From contig CAWIMW010000001.1 in the NCBI GenBank assembly GCA_963837365.1, positions 930,001-994,000 on the forward strand: 64,000 nucleotides of DNA, read 5' to 3'. This document shows, piece after piece, positions 7,549 to 15,427 of the stretch. This DNA is from CAWBXL01 sp963837365. Its GTDB lineage: Bacteria > Acidobacteriota > Terriglobia > Terriglobales > Acidobacteriaceae. Below the pieces are notes generated by a model. That model was not told where the DNA came from and did not search any database. It saw nothing but the letters and a program-made list of their open reading frames with translations. Numbering within the stretch: position 1 is the stretch's first letter; each line of letters begins with the position of its first letter. The position numbers and the translations under genes were made by a program.

Positions 7549-8026
7549 TTAGTTGGTGCCAGGCTTCGCGGTATTGCTCGTACATGCCGGCGTTTTTTCT
7601 GGGCTTGGTTACGGGGTAGACGTAGATTACTTTTCTGCCGGCAAGTACTTTTACCGGAATTACATACCAGATTTGCAGCGGGGCTACGTAGGCGACTATG
7701 AAATCTATGTCGTTGATTTTGTAGGCTACGGAGCCGGTGCGGGTGGTTTGGCAGACGCCTACGGAGTAGCGGTTTTGGTATCCCGCGCGGGGGGTGAAGA
7801 CCGACTTGACCTGAATGCGCAGGACGCGGGGGCCGCACTCGAGCAGGAAGTCGTAGGGGCGGCGGTCTCCGTAGGGGCGGGACGGGGTGAGGCCGAGGGA
7901 GGTGGCTTTGAGGACGAAAGCCAGTTCGCCGACTTCGCCGTGACGGCTGGCATCGAAGCGGGGCTGGCGGGCGGGGATATCGTGACTCTCGGCTGGTGGG
8001 TGGAGGTCCCGAGAGTTATCTGGCAT
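7544..8026 (-). CDS. PD-(D/E)XK nuclease family protein
   Basis: A 160-residue protein with the small PD-(D/E)XK nuclease layout: Glu31/Glu34 in GEVGELAF, Asp59 in PYDFLLE and the IQVKS strand (Gln72, Lys74). Proteins of this type resemble group I intron homing endonucleases or Holliday-resolvase-like nucleases; a DNA-cutting role follows from the fold. The C-terminus is basic and aromatic and ends in HQLM, and the stop codon belongs to the adjoining palindromic repeat, so the original tail may have been longer. There is no clear ribosome-binding site before the chosen ATG, and a start a few codons later is possible. Confidence 0.75.
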   Translation of the reverse strand: MPDNSRDLHPPAESHDIPARQPRFDASRHGEVGELAFVLKATSLGLTPSRPYGDRRPYDFLLECGPRVLRIQVKSVFTPRAGYQNRYSVGVCQTTRTGSVAYKINDIDFIVAYVAPLQIWYVIPVKVLAGRKVIYVYPVTKPRKNAGMYEQYREAWHQLM

Positions 8027-8041
8027 GTGTCTGGAAATAGA

Positions 8042-8073
8042 AAAGGCGCAGGACTTAGTTAGTCTGCGCCTTT
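8042..8073 (-). promoter_or_regulatory. Hairpin in the leader of the nuclease gene
   Basis: Perfect 10-base inverted repeat AAAGGCGCAG / CTGCGCCTTT around a 12-base loop, 16 bases upstream of the nuclease start. It has no T run in the nuclease direction, so it could be a 5' UTR structure or an operator rather than a terminator. Confidence 0.45.
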
Positions 8074-8153
8074 CAACTTATATATCTATTATAACACATT
8101 TTAGGGGTGGATTGGGACATGGGTGGGAAGTTTATATTTTGAGTTGGGTGAGT

Positions 8154-8183
8154 GGGTTAGGGGGAAATCGGGGGATTTGGGGG
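8154..8183 (+). other. G-quadruplex motif
   Basis: Four G runs of 3, 5, 5 and 5 with loops of 3, 5 and 4 bases, satisfying the G3+N1-7 rule. It lies about 85 bases upstream of the VapC promoter on the coding strand. Confidence 0.5.
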
Positions 8184-8266
8184 CTTGACAGGATTTTGGG
8201 CAAGCTTGAGGAATCGCGGCCCAAAGTCAAGCGCGGCTTCACTGGGTCAAGCATCCTCGATTTATC

Positions 8267-8295
8267 TTGTTGTACAATTGTACATGTCGTATAAT
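8267..8295 (+). promoter_or_regulatory. VapC promoter with operator in the spacer
   Basis: -35 TTGTTG (8267-8272), 17-base spacer, and a perfect -10 TATAAT (8290-8295). A perfect palindrome TGTACAATTGTACA (8271-8284) fills the -35/spacer region, the expected place for an autorepressing toxin-antitoxin complex. The predicted transcription start falls 2-3 bases before the GTG start codon, so the mRNA would be leaderless. Confidence 0.75.
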
Positions 8296-8303
8296 GTGGA
8301 ACT

Positions 8304-8705
8304 GTGGAAATAGTGATCGACACCTCCGCTATTCTCGCCGTGGTCGGGGAGCAGCCGGAAAAGGCGGTCCTGGTCAGGCTGACGCGTGGAGCAACTCTGG
8401 TGGCTCCAGCCTCGGTCCACTGGGAAGTGGGGAACGCACTTTCGGCCATGTTCAAACGCAAGGCAATCGGCATCAAGGAGGCACTCGAGCTTTTGGAGGC
8501 CTACGCCGAGATACCGATTCGCATGGCAGAGGTAGGTTTGAAGCAGGCGGTGGAATTGTCGGCGAGATGGAATGTTTACGCCTACGATGCGTACGTACTG
8601 GCATGCGCCATCAACCAACGAGCGCCGCTACTCACGCTGGATGGCGGATTGAGAGAGCGCGCGCGGGAGTTGAAACTGGAGATACTGGAGGTCAACACGC
8701 GATGA
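8304..8705 (+). CDS. vapC: PIN-domain ribonuclease toxin VapC
   Basis: A 133-residue PIN-domain toxin. The acidic metal site is visible as Asp6 (VIDTSAIL), Glu41 (HWEVGNAL), Asp95 (YDAYVLA) and Asp113 (LTLDGGL). VapC toxins cleave specific RNAs, often tRNA or rRNA, and are neutralised by a partner that also represses the promoter. Translation starts at GTG almost on the predicted transcription start, with no room for a Shine-Dalgarno site. The toxin precedes its antitoxin and the two overlap by four bases (ATGA), the reverse of the usual antitoxin-first order. Confidence 0.92.
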   Translation: MEIVIDTSAILAVVGEQPEKAVLVRLTRGATLVAPASVHWEVGNALSAMFKRKAIGIKEALELLEAYAEIPIRMAEVGLKQAVELSARWNVYAYDAYVLACAINQRAPLLTLDGGLRERARELKLEILEVNTR

Positions 8706-8926
8706 AGTCTTATAGCTATTCTGAGGCGCGGGGAAATTTTGCCACGGTGCTCGATGAAGCCGAGCGCGACGGGGCGGTGGAAATCCGCCGCCGCGACGGG
8801 ACCGTATTTCGTATTCTGCCGCTGCGAAAGTCGAAAGCATCGCCACTGGATGTGAAAGGCGTGAAGCTGGAAGTGTCGGCCGCCGATCTGGTTGCAATTG
8901 TGCGCGAGGGGCGGGAACGCGGGTAG
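8702..8926 (+). CDS. Phd/YefM-like antitoxin
   Basis: A 74-residue protein beginning MKSYSYSEARGNFATVLDEA, the N-terminal pattern of Phd/YefM-type antitoxins, in which this part forms a DNA-binding dimer. The C-terminal half (VKLEVSAADLVAIVREGRERG) is the likely toxin-binding segment. It overlaps the vapC stop by four bases and is presumably translationally coupled. A VapC-type PIN toxin with a Phd-type partner is a known VapBC variant. The palindrome in the shared promoter is the probable operator. Confidence 0.85.
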   Translation: MKSYSYSEARGNFATVLDEAERDGAVEIRRRDGTVFRILPLRKSKASPLDVKGVKLEVSAADLVAIVREGRERG

Positions 8927-9077
8927 GTTCGTTGGGCTCCGGCGAACGCAGGGATGGTGAACGGTTCGTCCGTCCCCGGGTTTGTCTGGACGCGAACATA
9001 GGCGCAGGTTAAGGCAGGAGATTTGGAACAAGAATAACTGGCCTGCTTGACGATTGAGATGTGCTCATGGTCGGGTC

Positions 9078-9112
9078 CCACCCTAGCCGCAAAGAACGCG
9101 GCTAGGATGGGG
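9078..9112. repeat. Palindromic element between genes
   Basis: Arms CCACCCTAGCCGC and GCGGCTAGGATGGGG around AAAGAAC, with one mismatch. A related half (CGCAAAGAACGCG) recurs near 12410. No gene is visible between 8927 and 9218, and this hairpin is the only structure there. Confidence 0.6.
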
Positions 9113-9218
9113 CACCCCAAGGGTTTGGAGTGCTGCTCGTGGTGAGAGATAAAGGGTCCGCCACCCGCCAAGAATCGGTTGATTGCTGAGGGGCGTGCCG
9201 ACAGTTGGGTGTCGCAGC

Positions 9219-10328
9219 TCAAGAAGATAGATCGCGAATAACAATGTCCAATACTCGCTCCGCTATCTCAATCTCCTCTAATGCCAAAGTCAAGCCCGAC
9301 CTGTATTCAAGACCTGGATGTACGAGATTACGGTACTCGCGGACTGCGTGGCCAAACGACTGTGCACTGGAACTTATAAGCTTCAATTCCACCGCCGCAT
9401 CAAGCAAGGCTGAGAGACCCCACTCTTCAAGGGACCTACCACTTCTCCGGCCTGTCGAGGTATTCATAGCTTTGGGAATATCTTGCAACAGCGCATCGAG
9501 AAGCAGGCCTTCGATGATGCCGCCCGCAAGAATAAACCGGGCCTTGAGCGCAGTGCCGCGAATCTTAACGAGCTCTTTATAGTCTCTCTCAAGGATCGCT
9601 CTGATAACAGAATTGTGAATAAATTCAAATCTCGATATCGCCGTGACTCGCTGTGGAGGCTTCTCGGGTTCCGATTGAATCCCCGACTTTCTATAAATTG
9701 TCCGATCTAGTTCTGCGGGAGTGAGTGGGCCTCTTTTTACTTTTGTCACTGGATTTATGCCGCGTACAGATAATTCCTCGGTCCATGCCGTGGTAATATC
9801 CGTGAAGTCGCGGATCGCAGGACGGAGCTTAATCTTGGGTATTGTTCTCACATTAGCCATTGGTTCGTCGCCCGAGGGATGCTCAACAGAAATAACTGAC
9901 TCAACTAGATTTGAGAGATCCGAAATTAGATAGAGCATTGAAGAATCGGCATCAGGTGGCCACGCAGGAGCTCTTTCAAACTGCAACAGTTCTACCTGAA
10001 GGGAATCTTTTTCTATGGCCAGCTGACGTAGTTTTTGCAGCCATCTATCTGCACCCTTGAGTGCAAATGCAAAGCGCTTGGAGTCGCCGAGCAACTCGAA
10101 AGCCAATAGCCTGGGAAAATAACGTGGCTCTTCGCCATCCCCCACGCGCAATAACACTTTGCCTGTCGCTAGTTCCGCCAAAACTGTAGACTTATCCCAG
10201 ATTCTAGTTCGTATCGTAGCTGCGACCGTTGGTCTCCATGTCGTGAGGAAACGATCAACAACTTCTAAAATGAGTTCCTTTTGATCGGAGTCTGTCATGT
10301 ACAAATGAGCCGAGTATATACCTCTCAT
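9219..10328 (-). CDS. HEPN-like domain protein, function unknown
   Basis: About 370 residues. The last 120 look like a HEPN-type helical domain: a long hydrophobic helix (ILAGGIIEGLLLDALL) and the motif REYRNLVHPG, which has the R...H spacing of HEPN ribonucleases or of their inactive relatives. The N-terminal part begins near MTDSDQKELILEVVDRF and is not recognised. The frame stays open upstream to 10472, but that would overlap the start of the divergent gene, so ATG at 10328 or 10298 is preferred. It stands next to a VapC module, a nuclease and a SLATT protein, which fits a conflict or stress role. That role is inferred. Confidence 0.65.
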   Translation of the reverse strand: MRGIYSAHLYMTDSDQKELILEVVDRFLTTWRPTVAATIRTRIWDKSTVLAELATGKVLLRVGDGEEPRYFPRLLAFELLGDSKRFAFALKGADRWLQKLRQLAIEKDSLQVELLQFERAPAWPPDADSSMLYLISDLSNLVESVISVEHPSGDEPMANVRTIPKIKLRPAIRDFTDITTAWTEELSVRGINPVTKVKRGPLTPAELDRTIYRKSGIQSEPEKPPQRVTAISRFEFIHNSVIRAILERDYKELVKIRGTALKARFILAGGIIEGLLLDALLQDIPKAMNTSTGRRSGRSLEEWGLSALLDAAVELKLISSSAQSFGHAVREYRNLVHPGLEYRSGLTLALEEIEIAERVLDIVIRDLSS

Positions 10329-10440
10329 TTCCAAATCGGCTCGGACTGGTCGCCCATTCAAGGGCGATTTTGGCTTGAGTGGGCAAGTTCGACAGGCGAG
10401 TGGCGCATATCTACCACCGCATTTCGTCGATACTCCTAGG

Positions 10441-10458
10441 TATAATTTCTGAGAGGGA
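10441..10458 (+). promoter_or_regulatory. -10 box and ribosome-binding site of the 88-residue gene
   Basis: A perfect TATAAT at 10441-10446 is followed by GAGAGGGA, 7 bases before the ATG. No good -35 was found at normal spacing. Confidence 0.5.
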
Positions 10459-10464
10459 ATATCT

Positions 10465-10731
10465 ATGAGCAAGATCGTACATGTATCTTGGCTGAATCCC
10501 AGTCAGAGCGTTGATCACTATCCAGCCGTTCTCGAAGGCATGAAAATACAAGACAGACTAGTTAAGCCTACCGGTGAATACTTCTTTCTTGCCACAATCG
10601 AAGAAGCAGACGAGTTAAAGGCGAGAATGGAACTACATATTCCGAGAAGGTCATACACGGTCGTTGACGCAGATAACAAGCTTGTCGGTCATCTGGTCAG
10701 CGAGCCAGAGATCGCGATTCTGAATATTTAG
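10465..10731 (+). CDS. Hypothetical 88-residue protein
   Basis: A soluble, balanced protein beginning MSKIVHVSWLNPSQSVD and ending SEPEIAILNI, with no membrane segment or cysteine. It has a clear ribosome-binding site and -10 box and is divergent from the HEPN-like gene. Its promoter region is what argues against the longer N-terminus of that neighbour. No family is recognised. Its position in a conflict-gene stretch makes a regulatory or antitoxin-like role possible, but nothing in the sequence proves it. Confidence 0.6.
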   Translation: MSKIVHVSWLNPSQSVDHYPAVLEGMKIQDRLVKPTGEYFFLATIEEADELKARMELHIPRRSYTVVDADNKLVGHLVSEPEIAILNI

Positions 10732-11120
10732 TGATTGTCCTGGACTGATTCGATAACCGTGTCGGCTCGTAGCGCCGAGTAGACTTGGTGTTGGGGCAGG
10801 CACCCCCGAGTTGTACATCCAGCGGAGAGTAAAGCAGGTCCCTTCGGCTGCCTCCTCGACTTCGCTCGGACCTTCGGCAAGCAGGGCAGGTCTCTCCACT
10901 TCGCAGATCATCGCAGTCGCGATTATCTGCTCCGGTCGAGATGACAGGAGTGGGATGGGGGAGCGTCAAGATCCCCACCCAAGCGAAAACTAGGTTTGGA
11001 TGGGGTACCCGGCATGTGATAGGCGTCTAGTTGAAGTGAGAGGCTCAGTTGACAAATGAGTTTCGAAACTGCGGTCACTCGGGCAGGGTGTTAACTATAT
11101 TTCAAAGTGAGGACAATATC
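10732..11120. other. Gene-free stretch with repeats
   Basis: Holds copy 1 of the CGGTCGAGATGACAG repeat family and its variable left flank. A TTGACA hexamer at 11049 could be the -35 of the SLATT gene, but no matching -10 was found. Confidence 0.4.
10881..10948 (+). repeat. Repeat family C, copy 1
   Basis: Contains GCAGGTCTCTCCACTTCGCA, then a stem GCAGATCATCGC / GCGATTATCTGC and the tail TCCGGTCGAGATGACAG. In copies 2 and 3 the stem bases change on both sides (GATCGGC or GATCTGC). The left flank shares TTGTACATCCAGCG with copy 2. Confidence 0.75.
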
Positions 11121-11638
11121 ATGGGGGATGCACGGATCATTGGGCGGGGCCCGAAAATGTTCTTATTAGGTGGAAGGAGGGGGCAGTTGATGCTCAAGTT
11201 GCACATCGGAAGTCTGCAAAACACTACTGGAGACTCCACTACGCAGTCAGCGGCACAGTTGCGCTGCTCTCTGCGGTGAACGCTGCGAGCTTGGCAACTC
11301 AGTGGCAAAAGACAGCATGGGGTGGTTGGTTGTTTGCGGGTTTTAGCGTGGTGGTGGCTCTCGGAGCTGCACTTCAGGCATTTAGAAAATTCGATGACAG
11401 AGCCGACAGGCACGACACTCTCCGGGCGGATTTTGCTTCCATTCGTAGAGAAATTGAAGCCGAACTATGTTTACCTCGTCCGCTTAGAAAAGAGCCCCGT
11501 GTGGTCCTTACTGAAATCCGCACAAAGCTCGACAAACTGGCACACGAAAACACGCCTGTGCCTGAGTTGATTTGGTGGCGCGCGATGGCGGAGCGCAAAA
11601 GACACGGAACGGCGCTGATGCTAGACAAGAAACAGTAG
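11121..11638 (+). CDS. SLATT-domain two-helix membrane protein, frameshifted start
   Basis: From about 11136 one frame reads DHWAGPENVLIRWKEGAV and on through AHRKSAKHYWRLHYAV, then two hydrophobic segments (about 11240-11290 and 11310-11360) and a soluble helical tail ending ALMLDKKQ. That is the layout of SLATT proteins, predicted membrane effectors of nucleotide-signalled conflict systems. No start codon exists in this frame upstream. The ATG at 11121, which has GAGG before it, is out of frame because of a five-G run: six Gs would restore one continuous gene. Without that base, translation could only begin at GTG 11276, inside the domain. No CD-NTase or SLOG partner is visible. Confidence 0.7.
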
Positions 11639-11645
11639 GTTCTCC

Positions 11646-11865
11646 GGCGAGTGGCGCACATCTGCTATTAACGTTTCGAGCGTAACTCTTAAAAGGAGAA
11701 CTCATTCTCAATCTTGGGGTGGCCCATGTTTGCCCGGTTTTGGCCCTTCGCGGAGTCGAATGGGTGGGAGCTTGCTCAGGGTACAAATTCTTCCGCGCCC
11801 TAATATCAGCGGCTGCCAGAATCGTTCCTGTGGACGGGCCCCGGCCATTCGAGTTTGCTCAGGGC
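11646..11865 (+). repeat. Direct repeat of about 220 bases, copy 1
   Basis: Nearly identical to 12166-12383 over its whole length, including CTTAAAAGGAGAACTCATTC, TTTGCCCGGTTTTGGCCC and GGGCCCCGGCCATTCGAG. No reading frame is conserved, so the unit is non-coding. Confidence 0.85.
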
Positions 11866-11903
11866 AGGCTTTCTCGCAAACCCCGTGAGAAATGGGGCGC
11901 CTC

Positions 11904-11993
11904 CGGAGTTGTACATCCAGCGCAGGGTAAAGCAGGTCTCTCCACTTCGCCGATCATCGCGGTTGCGATGATCGGCTGCGGTCGAGATGACAG
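11904..11993 (+). repeat. Repeat family C, copy 2
   Basis: TTGTACATCCAGCGCAGGGT, then AAAGCAGGTCTCTCCACTTC, the stem GCCGATCATCGC / GCGATGATCGGC and CGGTCGAGATGACAG. The stem is a perfect 12-base inverted repeat. Confidence 0.75.
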
Positions 11994-12040
11994 GGTGGGG
12001 ACGGGTCGAGATGACGGGGTTGGGGTAGTCGCCGAGCACG

Positions 12041-12149
12041 GTTCTTTCGCCCCTTGCGGGGCTTGTCGGTTTTTCTTCTGACCCAGGGCGAAGGTGCAAA
12101 GCCCGCACCTTCGCCCTGGGCTGCATTCTTTCGCCGCTTCGCGGCTGAT
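12041..12149 (+). repeat. Three-hairpin element, copy 2
   Basis: Same outer hairpins and CTGCATTCTTT spacer as copy 1, but the central stem is CCCAGGGCGAAGGTGC / GCACCTTCGCCCTGGG (12082-12120). Every base pair is kept although about half of the positions differ from copy 1. Confidence 0.8.
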
Positions 12150-12165
12150 TTCTGGATTGGCGCTG

Positions 12166-12383
12166 CGGGTGGGCCACATCTGCCATAAACGTCGAGAGCG
12201 TAACTCTTAAAAGGAGAACTCATTCTCAATCTTGGGGTGGCCCAGGTTTGCCCGGTTTTGGCCCTTCGCGGAGTCGAGTGGGTGGGAGCTTGCTCAGGGT
12301 GCAAATTCTTCTGCGCCCTAATATCAGTGGCTGCCGGAATCGTTCCTGGGGACGGGCCCCGGCCATTCGAGTTTGCTCAGGGC
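12166..12383 (+). repeat. Direct repeat of about 220 bases, copy 2
   Basis: Second copy of the unit at 11646, about 95 percent identical by eye. Its right end is followed by different sequence (GTCCGACAAGC), which marks the unit boundary. Confidence 0.85.
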
Positions 12384-12464
12384 GTCCGACAAGCAAAAGC
12401 AGATTCCTCGCGCAAAGAACGCGCTTCGGATGGCAAAGGGATGGGGTGGTGGTCAGGGAAGACA

Positions 12465-12529
12465 AAAGCAGGTCTCTCCACTCCGCAGATCATCGCTATC
12501 GCGATGATCTGCTCCGGTCGAGATGACAG
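12465..12529 (+). repeat. Repeat family C, copy 3
   Basis: AAAGCAGGTCTCTCCACTCC, stem GCAGATCATCGC / GCGATGATCTGC, and the CGGTCGAGATGACAG tail. The shared left flank seen in copies 1 and 2 is absent, which delimits the core. Confidence 0.75.
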
Positions 12530-12663
12530 AGTTGTGGGTGGATCGCGTCTAGATGAACCCGAGTTCGCTGGTGACCGCATCAAGCCCGGTTTGGCCGGAG
12601 TGGGCTTGATGCTGGCCAGGTTCACACCTTACAGACATCGGCAGAGTTTGCCACGGCTGGTGC

Positions 12664-12677
12664 TGTAAACGTTTACA
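12664..12677 (+). promoter_or_regulatory. LacI/GalR-type operator
   Basis: Perfect 14-base palindrome TGTAAACGTTTACA with the central CG typical of LacI-family operators. It sits 27 bases before the glycosidase ATG, where a repressor would block transcription until its sugar effector appears. No LacI-family gene is in the window. Confidence 0.75.
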
Positions 12678-12703
12678 ATCATCCTGCTTCACTTGGAGGG
12701 CAC

Positions 12704-14327
12704 ATGACCAAATTAAATTTTGGCTGGCTGTTGTGCGCGCTTACTTGGCTATTTGTCACTCATGCGACAGCCGCACACGCGGCCCAACCGGCGAATCAAC
12801 TTCCGCGCCTGGTTAACAAGGATGGCCGCTACGCGCTGTTGGTGGATGGCGCTCCCTATTTGATGTTAGGCGCCCAGGTGAATAACTCCAGCGCGTGGCC
12901 GGCGATGCTTCCCAAGGTGTGGCCTGCACTGGAGCTGCTGCACGCCAACACCGTGGAGATGCCTATCTACTGGGAGCAGTTCGAGCCGGAACCGGGACGA
13001 TTCGATTATTCAGTTCTGGATACGCTGCTGGCGCAGACGCGGGAACACCATCTTCATCTGGTGCTGTTGTGGTTTGGGACATGGAAGAACGGCAGTGCGC
13101 ATTATGCGCCAGGCTGGATCAAGCTGGACAATGAGCGGTATCCGCGGGTGGTTGACGTTAAAGGCCACAACGTCGATTCTCCTTCGCCTCACGCCGCCGC
13201 GACCCTCGAAGCCGATACGCGCGCCTTCACCGCGTTGATGCGTCACCTCAAAGAGGCTGATGCACAGCACACGGTGCTGATGGTCCAGGTGGAAAACGAA
13301 GCGGGCACATATGGCAGCGTGCGCGATTATTCGCCTGCTGCACAAAAATTGTTTGCAGCTCCGGTGCCTGCGGCGCTGCTGACTGCATTGCACAAGCAAC
13401 CTGGGAGCTGGCAGGAAGTTTTTGGGTCAGAGGCTGACGAATTTTTTCACGCCTGGTCGGTGGCGCATTACATCGAGCAAATCGCGGCGGCCGGAAAAGC
13501 AATCTATCCGCTGCCGTTATATGTCAATGCTGCCCTGCGGGATCCTTTGAACCCCGGGCCTCCGACCACTTACGAAAGCGGAGGCCCTACCGACAATGTG
13601 ATTGGCATCTGGAAGGCGGCGGCTCCGTCGATTGATCTTCTGGCGCCTGACATTTATCTGCCGGACAGCCCTCGTTACCTGAAAGTTCTCGATCTTTACC
13701 AGCGGGCTGACAATGCGTTGTTTGTTCCTGAAACAGGTAATTCAGCTTCCTATGCACGCTACTTCTTTGCCGCTCTGGGTCATCAGGCGATCGGCTTTTC
13801 ACCTTTCGGGTTGGACTACACCCGCTATGTCAATTTTCCGCTGGGTGCAGCAAAAGTGGATGACGATCTGATTCATCAGTTCGCGATGAACTACGAGCTG
13901 ATTGGTCCGATGCAACGAGAAATTGCCAAGCTTAACTTTGAGGGGAAGCTCCAGGGGGTCGCGGAAGAAAAAGGGAAGCCGTCGCAAAGTCTCGACTTCG
14001 GCGCCTGGCAGGCGGTGATTTCTTATGGCCTGGCGCAATTCGGCCCCGGTGAGCATCCGCCGGGGAAGTTCAGAACCGATTGGACGGGCGCTGGTGGCGC
14101 AGCTTGGCGATAATGAATTCCTGGTCACAGGGTTGTTCTCCCGCGTTGATTTCAAATTGAGCGACCCGGCTTCCGGAAAGAGACGCCAGTTTGTGCGAGT
14201 AGAAGAAGGAACCTACAAGGATGGGGTGTGGCATTTCACCCGCATTTGGAATGGCGACCAAACCGACTGGGGCCTGAACTTTACTTCTGTGCCACAGGTG
14301 TTGCGGGTGCGCGTCGCTACTTACTAG
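12704..14327 (+). CDS. GH42/GH35-like beta-galactosidase with C-terminal DUF5597 region, frameshifted
   Basis: A secreted glycosidase: signal peptide MTKLNFGWLLCALTW to about Ala27, then a TIM barrel with the acid/base Glu199 (QVENEAGTYG) and a nucleophile candidate Glu342 (FVPETGNS). The first frame stops at 14113 after FGPGEHPPGKF. A second frame from about 14070 continues with EPIGRALVAQLGDNEFLVTG to VRVATY, matching the C-terminal beta domain of DUF5597-containing beta-galactosidases. One base has therefore been lost or gained near 14075, in the frame of the tail domain only. GGAGGG precedes the ATG and a LacI-type operator lies just upstream. The catalytic barrel is intact, so a truncated product might still be active. 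Confidence 0.85.
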
Positions 14328-14332
14328 AGGAG

Positions 14333-15340
14333 TCAGGTAACCAGTTGTTTGGCAATCGAGCAATACAGGTCTACGGCTTCAAGCAGTTGTTTCTTTTCGA
14401 TGTATTCACCTTCAGTATGGGCGGTGTGAATTGATCCCGGCCCCAAAAGCATAGGCTGTCCCCAATTGCTGAGTGCCGGGATGTCGGTGGTGAAGGCCGC
14501 CACCATGGTGGGCAAGCCGGCTAAGGTGCGCAAACGGACAAAGGGAATTTCCAGGGTGAAGTCTACGCGGGCCAGGTCGCCGACCGTCGCTCGAATTTGT
14601 TCACGGAGTTTTTCCGCCGGGCCAATCAGGCGATAGAGAAGTTGCGCCTTGGCCCTGTCGGGAATCACGTTGGGTGCGCGTCCGCCTTCAATGACTCCAA
14701 TATTTAGTGTGGAAGGCCCGACTTCCGGATCAACCGGCAACTCCATAGCCCGGAGCCGGTGCAGCGCTTCCACCAGTTTGTCGATGGCTGATTCCCCAAG
14801 TTCCGGGTAAGCCGAGTGCGCCATCTTCCCGCGGGCGGAAACTTCGGCACGCAGCGCGCCCTTGGATGCGATGGCAACCTTATTCTCTGTGGGCTCGCCA
14901 TTGATCAGAAACTTGCAGCCGATTGGTTTTTCATTCGCGACCTTGGCCCCCAGGCTGTCGCGTTCCTCGCCCACCAGGAACAGAAGTCCCACATGAATGC
15001 CTTCTGCTTTGAGCCGCTCCGCCGCCGCAACCTGGGCGGCAATGATTCCCTTAGCATCGCAAGACCCGCGCCCGTAGATGCAAGTCGCGTCCTCCCAGGA
15101 AGGAATGAATGGAGGGACGGTATCCATGTGGGTAGAAAAAACAACCTCAGGCTTGGGTTGTTCCGGGGAGGTGGCTAAAACGTTGCAGCGTTCCAGCTCT
15201 GCGGTAATCTTCTGGGCCTGATAGCCCATGCTCGCAAGTTGCCGGCATAGGAAAGTCCCGATCGGGCCTTCATTCCCAGTAACCGACTCAATGTCCACCA
15301 ATGCGCGCGTAAAAGCAGCGACATCCATGCCTTTGAGCAT
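14333..15340 (-). CDS. M20-family metallopeptidase (ArgE/DapE-like)
   Basis: A di-zinc amidohydrolase of about 335 residues. Metal ligands and catalytic residues are visible: STHMDTVPP (His), YGRGSCDAKG (bridging Asp), VGEERDS (catalytic Glu pair), INGEPTEN (Glu) and a late His in SIHTAHTEGEY. The GKMAHSAYP dimerisation-domain motif is also present. The family removes acyl or peptide groups from amino acids; the exact substrate (acetylornithine, succinyl-diaminopimelate, acetyl-lysine) cannot be told from sequence. The frame is open to 15403, but ATG at 15340 fits the usual domain start. It converges tightly on the glycosidase gene. Confidence 0.88.
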   Translation of the reverse strand: MLKGMDVAAFTRALVDIESVTGNEGPIGTFLCRQLASMGYQAQKITAELERCNVLATSPEQPKPEVVFSTHMDTVPPFIPSWEDATCIYGRGSCDAKGIIAAQVAAAERLKAEGIHVGLLFLVGEERDSLGAKVANEKPIGCKFLINGEPTENKVAIASKGALRAEVSARGKMAHSAYPELGESAIDKLVEALHRLRAMELPVDPEVGPSTLNIGVIEGGRAPNVIPDRAKAQLLYRLIGPAEKLREQIRATVGDLARVDFTLEIPFVRLRTLAGLPTMVAAFTTDIPALSNWGQPMLLGPGSIHTAHTEGEYIEKKQLLEAVDLYCSIAKQLVT

Positions 15341-15427
15341 AACCCAGGGCTTCGTAGACAGGCGAATTGATGCTTTTGATGGGCCGCATTCACCGATTGG
15401 CAATGACTTGCTATGCTTGAAAGCTGA

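Noticed and set aside
6559..7701. A 380-codon plus-strand frame overlapping the YyaL-type gene
   Set aside because: Residue composition is atypical and it runs across unrelated repeats; the minus-strand protein has conserved motifs.
8950..8990. A further REP copy near GTCCGTCCCCGGGTTTG
   Set aside because: Only part of the REP sequence matches and the hairpin partner is missing.
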